From positions 4,897 to 14,698 of the forward strand of contig JALTMC010000531.1 of the NCBI GenBank assembly GCA_027005175.1: 9,802 bases of DNA, given 5' to 3'. Of the stretch, positions 1 to 7,419 are shown in pieces. The notes below the pieces were generated by a model that had not been told where the DNA came from, did not search any database, and saw nothing but the letters and a program-made list of their open reading frames with translations. Made by a program: the position numbers and the translations under genes. This stretch comes from Myxococcales bacterium (GTDB lineage: Bacteria; Myxococcota_C; UBA6777). How positions within the stretch are numbered: position 1 is the stretch's first letter; the number at the start of each line of letters is the position of its first letter.

Positions 1-1276
1 AAGAAGGCACATTACCCTGCACAAGACCTGCGCCAGAGCCCGACTCTCGTATGACCGGATATTGTTCAGAGAGTCCAGACAAGCTTTCCTGGGAGAAAGA
101 AGTTTTGGGCAAAGGAGAACGAGGTGGCTTTGAAAAATCGACATACGTTGCCTCATCCCCAGGGGCTTGTGCTCGGGGATGAGAAGAGCCTCCATATTCG
201 GGCCAGCTACCGGTTCCTTTGCATCTTGGATCGAGAACGGAAGCTGAGACTGGAATCATTTCTCGATCCGTCTTGTACTCTTCCTCTTTGAGTCTCGACG
301 AGCATGTCGAGACTCGCGTTGAAGGTTCAGGTGTCGGATGTACAGGCAAGCAACGGAGGGGCTCAAGTAGCTCGTCAGCATGCCATGTGACAGGCTCTGC
401 TCCCTCTGGCCACGTGACATTCGAGAGGTTGGTGAATGACTTGCCTGGCAAAGTCAAGATCGGTTGGAGTGCTTTGGCCAAGTCTGACCAAAAAGCACAG
501 GGTGTGGGGTGGCGTTTGTGGGCTTCAAATGCGATGGCTCGCATTACCACATCATCCACACGAGAGGTAATAGCAGAAGCATAATAGCTTGGATTGGGAA
601 CAGCTCCCATAGGGATCTCGCCGGTGAGCAGTTGGTATGCAAGAATACCCAAGGAAAAAACGTCAGCGGCAGGTGTCACAGGGGCTCCACCTTGTAGCTG
701 TTCGGGAGCCATATAATAGACAGAGCCTTGAAATCCTGTGTGTCTCACTGGGGCATCTTCTAGGAGTTTTGCGATTCCAAAGTCCATCAACTTGAGTTCA
801 CCTGTTTTGCTGATCATCACATTGGGGGGCTTGATATCTCGATGAATCACACCCTGAGCGTGAGCATAGGTCAAGATCTCACAGAGTTCTTTTAAGATTC
901 GAGCGGTCTCTAGCAAGCTAATGGGTGGTTTGAGCTGGAGTTCCTGAGCTTCGAGAAGGATATCTTCAAGAGTCTTTCCCTCAAGGTACTCCATCGTAAA
1001 AAAGAATAAACCAGAAGCGGGGTGATGTTCCAGGCTATATGTTCGCACGATGCCCTGATGGGTCAGCCTCTCGGTAACCTTAAGCTCTTGCAAAAAGCGA
1101 CGGCGAACCTCCTCCAATGGTGCCAAGTGAGGGTGAATCACCTTAAGTGCATATCGTCCCTGTCGTACGGAATCATGACATAGGAACACCTGCCCCATGC
1201 CGCCCTCTCCCAACAACCCTTCGATATAATACCGACCCAGTAAGCACTGCCCCGGTTGCACAGTTGAATGCTTCAA
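1..1276 (-). CDS. Serine/threonine protein kinase, partial (C-terminus beyond left edge)
   Basis: Hanks-type protein kinase that transfers the ATP gamma-phosphate to Ser/Thr of partner proteins. About 425 residues are visible, numbered from a TTG start at 1274-1276. The glycine loop GEGGMGQV is at about 23-30, the ATP-binding lysine in ALKV is K45, and the likely helix-C glutamate is E64. The catalytic loop HRDIKPPNVMI is at 145-155 with D147 and N152. DFG is at 165-167, APE at 190-192, and the structural aspartate of subdomain IX is D205. All catalytic residues are present, so an active kinase is expected. The domain ends near residue 265 and is followed by a Pro/Ser/Glu-rich tail with no membrane segment in view. 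An in-frame TAA at 1298-1300 bounds the start and there is no in-frame ATG before the glycine loop. The start is therefore TTG 1276 (GGTGAAG just upstream) or GTG 1261. It is divergent from the PQQ lipoprotein gene. Kinase identity is secure; substrate and pathway are unknown. Confidence 0.95.
   Translation of the reverse strand, partial: MKHSTVQPGQCLLGRYYIEGLLGEGGMGQVFLCHDSVRQGRYALKVIHPHLAPLEEVRRRFLQELKVTERLTHQGIVRTYSLEHHPASGLFFFTMEYLEGKTLEDILLEAQELQLKPPISLLETARILKELCEILTYAHAQGVIHRDIKPPNVMISKTGELKLMDFGIAKLLEDAPVRHTGFQGSVYYMAPEQLQGGAPVTPAADVFSLGILAYQLLTGEIPMGAVPNPSYYASAITSRVDDVVMRAIAFEAHKRHPTPCAFWSDLAKALQPILTLPGKSFTNLSNVTWPEGAEPVTWHADELLEPLRCLPVHPTPEPSTRVSTCSSRLKEEEYKTDREMIPVSASVLDPRCKGTGSWPEYGGSSHPRAQAPGDEATYVDFSKPPRSPLPKTSFSQESLSGLSEQYPVIRESGSGAGLVQGNVPS
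290..315. repeat. Perfect 10-bp inverted repeat inside the kinase tail
   Basis: GAGTCTCGAC at 290-299 and its exact reverse complement GTCGAGACTC at 306-315 are separated by six bases. The hairpin lies in the part of the kinase gene that encodes the poorly conserved tail. The same 10-mer recurs at 8463-8472, directly after another gene's stop codon. Whether it acts at DNA or RNA level cannot be told from the sequence. Confidence 0.6.
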
Positions 1277-1444
1277 AACAACTTCACCATTCGCCTTTTA
1301 TGGTTTGTACAAATGATGCGATAAAAAAGACATCAGATTTGCACCAACAGGTTATCAGTCATCGCGTTCATCTTGATGATGAACCTCCTACCTCTGGTAA
1401 AAAAGGTACCGGAAGTGAGACAAGGAAACCAGAAGTTATTGCTC

Positions 1445-1473
1445 TTGACCCACTGGGTTGGCTGTGCTTTGAT
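1445..1473 (+). promoter_or_regulatory. Candidate sigma70-type promoter for the PQQ lipoprotein gene
   Basis: TTGACC (1445-1450) and TTTGAT (1468-1473) are 17 bases apart, matching the sigma70 consensus hexamers in 5/6 and 4/6 positions. A start near 1480 would give a leader of about 65 bases before the ATG at 1545. This is pattern matching only. The 268-base gap between the divergent kinase and lipoprotein genes (1277-1544) shows no other clear element. Confidence 0.3.
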
Positions 1474-1526
1474 GAGCACTTTCAGCAAGACTTGAAACAT
1501 AACAAAGCTCCTCACAAATACTATAC

Positions 1527-1532
1527 GGAAGG
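1527..1532 (+). promoter_or_regulatory. Ribosome binding site deciding the start of the PQQ lipoprotein
   Basis: GGAAGG lies immediately before an in-frame TTG (1533), which leaves no spacer for that codon. It sits 12 bases before ATG 1545, long but workable. The ATG is therefore the better start. Confidence 0.5.
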
Positions 1533-1544
1533 TTGATACGTACT

Positions 1545-2669
1545 ATGCAGCTTCTCAGCAGATTAATGTTTACACTTGGTTGTTTTGGTTTCTTTCTTGG
1601 GCTCTTGGGCTGTAAATTACCCGACAAAGGGGCTGGTAAAATTGGCCCGATCAAGAAGTGGGGCGTGTTTGTTGGAGATCGAGTTCAGTCCACTCCCGCT
1701 GTGGATGCCAAGGGAAATGTTTATGTGGGTTCCGCAGATCACCACCTCTACGCCTTCACCTCCAAGGGTCGCTTCCTCTGGAAATACAGAGCCAAAGGCA
1801 TGGTCAAGGTTTGGAGCCCCGCTGTAGGTTCAGATGGCTCTGTTGCTTTTGCCACCAGTGACGGGCAGCTCATCGTCCTCGACAGCGATGGTCGCTTGCG
1901 TTGGGCCCATCATCCACGAAAAAAGATCGTGGGATGTGCCCCTATTCTTACCCAAGGGCTGCTGCTCACCACGGGTGATCTCGTCCTGCTCTCCTACAAC
2001 CTCAAAACAGGGAAAGGTATACCGCTAGGTAAGAAGTTTCCCCCCATCAAAGGTTGTGTCTCGATGAGTCCCATTGGCAACATTTATTTTGCCGACCACA
2101 ACACCTTGTATGCCTGGAAGCTGAAAGACAACAAACTACACCTTCAGTGGAAGAGGAAACAAAGCAAACCCTGGAGCCTTCCAGGGTTCGATAAACAGGG
2201 CAACCTCTACATTGGAACCGAAGGAGGCCGCCTTTTTAGCCTGGACCCCAATGGCAAGCTCCGCTGGACCTACACAGCCCCCAAACTCCAAGAAGCCAAG
2301 GGACTGTACGGTGTCAAAGGTCTCTTTGCCCGCCCCACTGTCGGCCCCACAGGGATGGTCCTCTCGGCTCGGTATGGTGCAGGGCTCTACGCCTTATCGA
2401 GCAAGGGTAAAAAATTGTGGGTCTTTCCCGAGGGCGAACGACCCTACAATGGCTACATCGCTGTAGGCAAGGACGGCATGATCTATGCGGGCTCCCTCGA
2501 CTATCACCTTTATGCCCTCACTCCCAAGGGCAAAGAACATTACCGATTCTTTACCAACGGTCGCATCTACCTCGGTTCAACCCTCTCCCCCGATGGCAAA
2601 ACCATCTACTTCGGCTCCGAAGACAAACACTTCTATGCCTTGCACACCAAAAAGAAAGCAAAGAAATAG
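1545..2669 (+). CDS. PQQ-like beta-propeller lipoprotein
   Basis: Predicted 374-residue exported lipoprotein. From ATG 1545 the N-terminus has a short basic region, a hydrophobic core and the lipobox LLGC with the lipidated Cys at residue 23, so it should be anchored in a membrane facing the periplasm or cell surface. The rest is one propeller built from about eight repeats of roughly 40 residues between about 44 and 370. Typical units read STPAVDAKGNVYVGS, then LYAF, then G.FLWKY, the PQQ/quinoprotein-like pattern seen in BamB-type and WD-like scaffolds. It is probably a structural or binding protein rather than an enzyme, since I see no dehydrogenase active-site features. The C-terminus is Lys-rich (KKKAKK). 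An upstream in-frame TTG (1533) lacks RBS spacing; a third possible start is ATG 1566. It is transcribed away from the kinase gene and is separated from the next gene by 318 bases. The fold assignment is firm; the ligand and role are unknown. Confidence 0.9.
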   Translation: MQLLSRLMFTLGCFGFFLGLLGCKLPDKGAGKIGPIKKWGVFVGDRVQSTPAVDAKGNVYVGSADHHLYAFTSKGRFLWKYRAKGMVKVWSPAVGSDGSVAFATSDGQLIVLDSDGRLRWAHHPRKKIVGCAPILTQGLLLTTGDLVLLSYNLKTGKGIPLGKKFPPIKGCVSMSPIGNIYFADHNTLYAWKLKDNKLHLQWKRKQSKPWSLPGFDKQGNLYIGTEGGRLFSLDPNGKLRWTYTAPKLQEAKGLYGVKGLFARPTVGPTGMVLSARYGAGLYALSSKGKKLWVFPEGERPYNGYIAVGKDGMIYAGSLDYHLYALTPKGKEHYRFFTNGRIYLGSTLSPDGKTIYFGSEDKHFYALHTKKKAKK

Positions 2670-2693
2670 CGTTTGGTACGATTTGCTCTGGGA

Positions 2694-2728
2694 GAAAGAG
2701 GGAAACTCCTAAAACCTCTTTCCTTTTT
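2694..2728 (+). terminator. Candidate terminator after the PQQ lipoprotein gene
   Basis: GAAAGAGG (2694-2701) pairs perfectly with CCTCTTTC (2715-2722) across a 13-base loop and is followed by CTTTTT. The stem is short and the loop long, so it is a modest candidate. It lies 24 bases after the stop codon, where a terminator is expected. Confidence 0.4.
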
Positions 2729-2919
2729 CCATATATTGATCTATCATCACGAGGTTCAGGGACTGGCAAGAGCAAGAAGGTTCTTTCCTTTTTCGATTCC
2801 CGACCCTGTCTCCAACCTCCTTGGTACACTTCCCATCGTATTCTTTTCTAAGGGCTTGTTGTATGTGTTGTATGAAGTGTGACAAGATGAATCCAAGTAT
2901 CATGAAAGAAAAAGCCCAA

Positions 2920-2951
2920 GGTCAAAGCGTCTTCACACTTTGACCATTTTT
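2920..2951 (+). terminator. 8-bp hairpin with T-tract; terminator or operator
   Basis: GGTCAAAG (2920-2927) and CTTTGACC (2938-2945) are perfect complements around a 10-base loop, followed by ATTTTTGT. It reads like a weak intrinsic terminator. Its right arm also contains the TTGACC that could be the -35 box of the next gene, so it could instead be an operator. The remainder of the 2670-2987 gap shows no convincing ORF. Confidence 0.4.
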
Positions 2952-2969
2952 GTAACCGCATTTTATAGC
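2940..2969 (+). promoter_or_regulatory. Candidate promoter for the PKD/IPT lipoprotein gene
   Basis: TTGACC (2940-2945) and TATAGC (2964-2969) are 18 bases apart. Initiation would fall near 2976, giving a very short leader that barely includes the ribosome binding site. The -35 box is embedded in the preceding hairpin. Plausible but unproven. Confidence 0.3.
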
Positions 2970-2974
2970 AGTTC

Positions 2975-2980
2975 AGGGAG
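2975..2980 (+). promoter_or_regulatory. Ribosome binding site deciding the start of the PKD/IPT lipoprotein
   Basis: AGGGAG lies seven bases before ATG 2988. It supports that ATG over the in-frame TTG at 2940, which would add 16 residues ahead of a complete lipoprotein signal peptide. Confidence 0.65.
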
Positions 2981-2987
2981 AGTAAAC

Positions 2988-5900
2988 ATGAATCAGAAGC
3001 ATATTTTATGGCGATGGATCGCCCCGGTGCTGGGGCTGTTGTTCGTACTGACACTTGTGGTCGTACTTCCCGGTTGTAGTGGTGGCGACTCCAAGAAGCA
3101 GCTCGGTCAATCCTGCCAAGGTACCACAGAATGTACGGATGGACTGGAATGTCGCGGTAAAAGATGCAAGACACCACTTGAGAACAATCCACCCAAAGCC
3201 ATCGCAAACATCAACCCCACCGAGGTTGAGGTAGGCCAGAAGGTGACACTTGATGGAAGCGGAAGTAGTGATCCAGAGAATACTCCCCTGACCTTTCTAT
3301 GGAAACTCATTGACCGACCCGCTGGTAGCACAGTCAAGATTGTGGATGCCGACCAAGAGACCGCTTCCTTTGTTCCAGACAAAGAAGGTGATTACAAACT
3401 CCAGTTGCAAGTCAGTGATGGCACCAACAAGAAGACATCTGTAGCGATCACAGTGCGTGCCAAAAAAGGAAGCAACGCACCACCTGTCGCCAAGGCGGGT
3501 CCCGATCAGGATGTAGACCCCGGTGCGTTGGTAACCTTGGATGGTTCAGCAAGCAACGATCCCGACGGTGACAAGATCACCTACATCTGGAAGTTTGTCA
3601 CCAAGCCCGCTGGCAGTAAGGCTGTGATTGAGAAGCCCGACACGGCCAAGCCAACCTTTACCGCAGACCTCGAAGGTAACTATGTCATCGAGTTGGAAGT
3701 CACAGATACACAAAAGTCCAGCAACACAGACTCCCTCTCGGTCAAGGCCATTCGAGGACGAAAGTTAATTCCAACCATCACTTCTGTCACACCCGACAAA
3801 GGTACGATTGAAACCGCTCTCAACGTAAAGATCACTGGAACCAATTTTGTAGAGGGTGCGACAGTCACCTTGGGAACCAAAAGGTTTACCCCCAAATTCG
3901 TAAGTTCAACAGAGTTGACAGTTCGTCTCAATCTCTCAGGCCAAACCCCCGGAGATACAGACCTGCTTGTGACCAACCCAAACAACAAATCCAACACTCC
4001 AGCCTTCAAGTTTAAAGTACTCGATATTCCAACACCAGAGTTAACCAAACTCGATCCCAACTTCTCGTTTGAGGGGGTGAAGAAAGTCACTGTTAAAGTG
4101 ACAGGCAAAAACTTTGTCAGCACATCCGAAGTGGTATTTATTAGCACACCCTTGCTCACCACTTACAAGAGCGAGACAGAGCTGGTAGCAACACTGAATC
4201 TAACCAATGTATCCGAAGGAGAGTACGACATCTCCGTTCGAAGTCCTGGTGGTCGCCAGTCCAAGAACAAACTGAAGTTTAAGGTATTGAAGCCCATGCC
4301 AGCTCCAATCCTTCGGGTTCTCAACCCTCCTTCAGGCAAAACAGGCGAAAAGATCGACTTCAGTGTTCATGGAACAGGTTTTGCGAAAGGTGCAGTGATT
4401 GTCTTCCATGGAACAGAGGTCCCCTCCAAACGAATCCGACGTGACGAGATCGACGCCGATCCCAAACTCGACCTCTCCACGATCAAAGACGGGATCTACG
4501 ATGTTTGGGTCAAGAACCCCGATGGCAAGATCTCTGCGAAGCTAAAATTTAGCGCGATCGGAACCAACCCCGTCCCCAAGATTGACCGGATCTTACCCTT
4601 CAGTGTCTATATTGGAACAGTCACCAAGCTCAGTATTTTTGGTATCAACTTCAACAAAGCCAAAGCAAAGTTCTTTATTGATGGCAAGCAGTACACTCTA
4701 AACACAGCCCGCAGTTCAGACACCTATCTGGAAACCAGCCTCGACACAACCAAGGGGACCTGGAAAGTCGGTGACTTCAATGCATGGGTTGTGAATCCAG
4801 GAAAGACACCTGCCGACGACAAAAAGTCCAACAGCTTTAAGCTCACCATCACTCACCCCACCCCCTCCATTGACGCACTCACACCGGGTGGATGGAATAT
4901 CGGTTGCGATACGGATGTCCTGGTAACAGGTCGTAATTTTGTGAAGAGCACGAAGCTGTACTTTGGCTCCACCATATACTCAACAACAGCCACAAATCCA
5001 GAGTTCAAGCTGACCTATATCAACGACACAAAGATGACCTTCAAGCTGTTGAAGAAAAATCTCAGCCTGACCACATACAAGGTCTATCTATTGAATGGAC
5101 CCGGCGCCAAGTCCAGCATCTTGGACTTCCCTGTACAGAACAGCTCCAATGTCCCGAGTATTCGCGAAGTTCGCCCCGCCACAGGCGCAGGTGACACGAT
5201 TGTCAGTACACGAATCTACTACTCCAGCTCAAGCAATCGCTTCCTTCCCGGCGCAGTGGCTTATTTAAACGGCAAAAAGATGCCAACAAGCTGCCGACTC
5301 TCTTTCGATAAAAGATACTGCTATGACCTGACAGCCCAGCTTGACCTGAATGGTTTGAAACCGGGCAACCACAAAGTCACGGTAGCCAACCCCTGTGGCA
5401 AGCACAGCCCCGCGTTGACTTTTATCGTCACAGAGCCACCCCTGCCTATGATTTCCCAGATTGTTCCAGGTTATGCCAAAGTGGGTGATAAAAGTGCCCT
5501 AACAGTGAAAGGAGTCAACCTCTCCAAAAAGGCGACTGTCTACTATGGCACGAAGAAACTTGCTATCAACTTCAAGTCCAGCAAGGAAATTACGACCCAA
5601 AGTGTGCTGAGTTTTGGGGGAGTAGCCAAGGTTGATATCTATGTGGATAACGGCAACGGCAAGAAAACAGCAAAGATCCCCTTTTCCATCCTAGCCGCCA
5701 AACCCAAGATTTCTATCACCCAGGTATCCAAACATACGCTCAAACGAGGTCAGATCCACAAGAGTATCCTTGTACAAGGCTCTGGTTTCACAGCAAACAC
5801 CAAGATCTATTTCGACAACAAAGTCATCGCAGCCACCTACCAAACAGGTGCTCAAATGACGATCACACAGCTCGATTTCCGCAGCATCAAAGCGGGAACC

Positions 5901-6749
5901 TACACCATCTATGCAGAAGATGCTGGTGTAAAAAGCAACGCGGTCGTTGTGTTGGCAGAGCCCCTACCCCCGCCCTCCATCCGCTACTTGAGCCCCTCCT
6001 CCCGTCAGATCGGTAAATATACAACAACCTATCTCTACATCTACGGAAACCTCTTCTGCTCTGCAACGTCACGTTGCAGCAGTAACCCAACAGTGAAGAT
6101 CATAGGTCCAGACAAAAAAGACTACTCTAGCAAGTTCAGAATGTCCTATAGCTACTCAACCTTCATCCGTGGTGATTTCAACCTTCAGGGTATCCCTGCC
6201 GGCCCCTACCAGTTTACCGTCATTCTCCCCACAGGCGAGAAGAGTGGCCCCGGTGTTTTTCAACTCACACCACCACCACCACCTGTCGCAACCAGTGTAT
6301 CCCCAAGCCTCGCCTTTCGTGGGAATGACCAACAACAAATCAGCATTATCGGTGCCAATCTCGTTGTTGGAGACCTGGTGATCTTCAACAACAAGATCCT
6401 CAATCGAATCCCTGGGACACCGAACAAAACAAACACCTCAATCAATGCAACGATCAACATCTCCAGAGTCAAATACGCTGGGAAATATCCACTCTATGTT
6501 TTGCGTTGTATGAATGCCGGTTGCACCAAAGTGGTAAAAACCAATGCTGTCTTCATTAATGTACAGGATCCCCCCTGCGCACCCCTTGGTGTCACCTGCA
6601 GCACAGATATGAAACCCGCAGGTAGCGAAGCCTGTGCCACTGTAAACAGTCAGCGTATCTGCCGCCCCAAGTGTACCTCCTCCGCTCAGTGCAAGGCTCT
6701 CTCCGGTGCTCCCACCAACGCAACCTGTAGCAGCGGTACCTGCCGTTAA
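2988..6749 (+). CDS. Large PKD and IPT/TIG repeat lipoprotein, Cys-rich at both ends
   Basis: Predicted 1253-residue exported lipoprotein. The signal peptide ends in the lipobox VLPGC with Cys30 and Ser at +2. A short Cys-rich segment follows (about 39-62; four Cys in a C-x5-C-x5-C-x4-C spacing). Two PKD domains occupy about 66-158 and 163-256, with LDGSGSSDPE and LDGSASNDPDGD signatures. Ten IPT/TIG immunoglobulin-like domains run from about 260 to 1192, with recurring cores such as PTITSVTPDKG, VKITGTNF and DLLVTNPNNKS, joined by Pro-rich linkers including PPPPPP. A Cys-rich tail (about 1194-1253) carries six Cys. PKD and IPT domains are known as extracellular beta-sandwich modules used for adhesion, binding or spacing. 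The rod-like chain anchored by lipid suggests a cell-surface stalk or adhesin (inference). No enzymatic domain is visible. The start is fixed by RBS AGGGAG. A standalone transcription unit is likely. Domain calls are by eye; exact boundaries are approximate. Confidence 0.92.
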   Translation: MNQKHILWRWIAPVLGLLFVLTLVVVLPGCSGGDSKKQLGQSCQGTTECTDGLECRGKRCKTPLENNPPKAIANINPTEVEVGQKVTLDGSGSSDPENTPLTFLWKLIDRPAGSTVKIVDADQETASFVPDKEGDYKLQLQVSDGTNKKTSVAITVRAKKGSNAPPVAKAGPDQDVDPGALVTLDGSASNDPDGDKITYIWKFVTKPAGSKAVIEKPDTAKPTFTADLEGNYVIELEVTDTQKSSNTDSLSVKAIRGRKLIPTITSVTPDKGTIETALNVKITGTNFVEGATVTLGTKRFTPKFVSSTELTVRLNLSGQTPGDTDLLVTNPNNKSNTPAFKFKVLDIPTPELTKLDPNFSFEGVKKVTVKVTGKNFVSTSEVVFISTPLLTTYKSETELVATLNLTNVSEGEYDISVRSPGGRQSKNKLKFKVLKPMPAPILRVLNPPSGKTGEKIDFSVHGTGFAKGAVIVFHGTEVPSKRIRRDEIDADPKLDLSTIKDGIYDVWVKNPDGKISAKLKFSAIGTNPVPKIDRILPFSVYIGTVTKLSIFGINFNKAKAKFFIDGKQYTLNTARSSDTYLETSLDTTKGTWKVGDFNAWVVNPGKTPADDKKSNSFKLTITHPTPSIDALTPGGWNIGCDTDVLVTGRNFVKSTKLYFGSTIYSTTATNPEFKLTYINDTKMTFKLLKKNLSLTTYKVYLLNGPGAKSSILDFPVQNSSNVPSIREVRPATGAGDTIVSTRIYYSSSSNRFLPGAVAYLNGKKMPTSCRLSFDKRYCYDLTAQLDLNGLKPGNHKVTVANPCGKHSPALTFIVTEPPLPMISQIVPGYAKVGDKSALTVKGVNLSKKATVYYGTKKLAINFKSSKEITTQSVLSFGGVAKVDIYVDNGNGKKTAKIPFSILAAKPKISITQVSKHTLKRGQIHKSILVQGSGFTANTKIYFDNKVIAATYQTGAQMTITQLDFRSIKAGTYTIYAEDAGVKSNAVVVLAEPLPPPSIRYLSPSSRQIGKYTTTYLYIYGNLFCSATSRCSSNPTVKIIGPDKKDYSSKFRMSYSYSTFIRGDFNLQGIPAGPYQFTVILPTGEKSGPGVFQLTPPPPPVATSVSPSLAFRGNDQQQISIIGANLVVGDLVIFNNKILNRIPGTPNKTNTSINATINISRVKYAGKYPLYVLRCMNAGCTKVVKTNAVFINVQDPPCAPLGVTCSTDMKPAGSEACATVNSQRICRPKCTSSAQCKALSGAPTNATCSSGTCR

Positions 6750-6767
6750 AAACTCACCCCATCCCCC

Positions 6768-6787
6768 ATCCTCAAGAGTTTGAGGAT
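6768..6787 (+). terminator. Hairpin just after the large lipoprotein gene
   Basis: ATCCTCAA (6768-6775) pairs exactly with TTGAGGAT (6780-6787) over a four-base loop, 18 bases past the stop codon. It lacks a proper T-tract (AGTTTCGG follows), so it may be a weak terminator or an RNA 3' end stabiliser. Confidence 0.35.
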
Positions 6788-6832
6788 AGTTTCGGGAGAA
6801 CGAATCACACCTCCCGTTAGGAATCCAGCTCC

Positions 6833-6918
6833 CCTACCCCGAATCACTCCACTACCAGTGCCTCCCAGTAAGAACCCTACCCCGAATCACTCCACTACCA
6901 GCACCTCCCTGTAAGAAC
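6833..6918. repeat. 43-base tandem repeat, two near-perfect units
   Basis: Unit 1 (6833-6875) and unit 2 (6876-6918) are directly adjacent and differ at only three positions. Each starts CCTACCCCGAATCACTCCAC and ends GTAAGAAC. Decayed partial copies flank them: CGAATCAC followed by CTCCCGTTAGGA at about 6800-6832 on the left, and GCACTCCACTC at about 6919-6950 on the right. There are no spacers, so it is not a CRISPR. It begins about 80 bases after the lipoprotein stop codon and encodes no convincing protein. Function unknown; it looks like a non-coding minisatellite. Confidence 0.85.
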
Positions 6919-7070
6919 CCTCTCCCCCACTCTGGAGCACTCCACTCACTCTCGCGACAAAGAATCGGAATCGTCCAGGCCACCACTCCGCACTCAGAAA
7001 ATCAAAACTGCTGATATTTTGACTCTTGCCCGCCAACCAACGAATCTATCTACCGACAGAAAAAGAGACT

Positions 7071-7180
7071 CCCGATCTTTTCGATCGCGAGTTTTCGATC
7101 TGTTCGATCGCAAGTTCCCGATCTGTTCGATCGCAAGTTCCCGATCTTTTCGATCGCAAGTTTTCGATCTTTTCGATCGA
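7071..7180. repeat. 23-base GATC-rich tandem repeat, five units
   Basis: Units begin at 7071, 7094, 7117, 7140 and 7163, the last one partial. The core is CGATCTGTTCGATCGCAAG, with T/G and CCC/TTC alternation between units. Each unit carries two GATC sites nine bases apart and a CGATCG palindrome. The 23-base period is not a multiple of three, so the reading frame changes each unit and a protein repeat is unlikely. The array lies about 320 bases past the last gene and 250 bases before an AT-rich block. It could be an iteron-like binding array or a neutral minisatellite. Confidence 0.9.
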
Positions 7181-7419
7181 GACAAGGAATCCATTTGTTG
7201 CAGGTAAAAAAGAACAAGCTGCAACATGGAAGAAACGTTGGCAGAAGGTGAAAAGAAGTGCGGTCTCATCATGTCAGAAAGAGCCGTCGTTCAGGGAAGA
7301 AGACACCAGCCATGCTGCTTGTAGCATCGCAGAAACAAGGCATACCTCGTCTCTACTGTATCGAAACGACACTCTTTGTCTGCATTTAATCAAAAACTCT
7401 TTACTCTTCCACAGATAGG
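7181..7419. other. Intergenic stretch without a recognisable element
   Basis: No convincing gene, RNA gene or repeat is visible here. An open frame that crosses 7026-7418 on the plus strand runs through the tandem repeats, has no recognisable family features and is not supported as a gene. Confidence 0.5.

Noticed and set aside
219-584. Open plus-strand frame of 121 codons
   Set aside because: It lies antisense to the kinase, whose minus frame carries all catalytic motifs; no family features.
1147-1536. Open plus-strand frame of 129 codons across the kinase start and intergenic gap
   Set aside because: Its first part is antisense to the kinase glycine loop and the rest has no recognisable features or ribosome binding site.
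3680-4162. Open minus-strand frame of 160 codons
   Set aside because: Shadow of the IPT domains; the plus frame is continuous for 1253 codons with clear domain repeats.
6833-7180. CRISPR array
   Set aside because: The 43-base and 23-base units are directly adjacent with no unique spacers, and no cas genes are in view.
7026-7418. Open plus-strand frame of 130 codons through the 23-base repeats
   Set aside because: The repeat period shifts the frame each unit, giving a low-complexity product; no convincing ribosome binding site or family.
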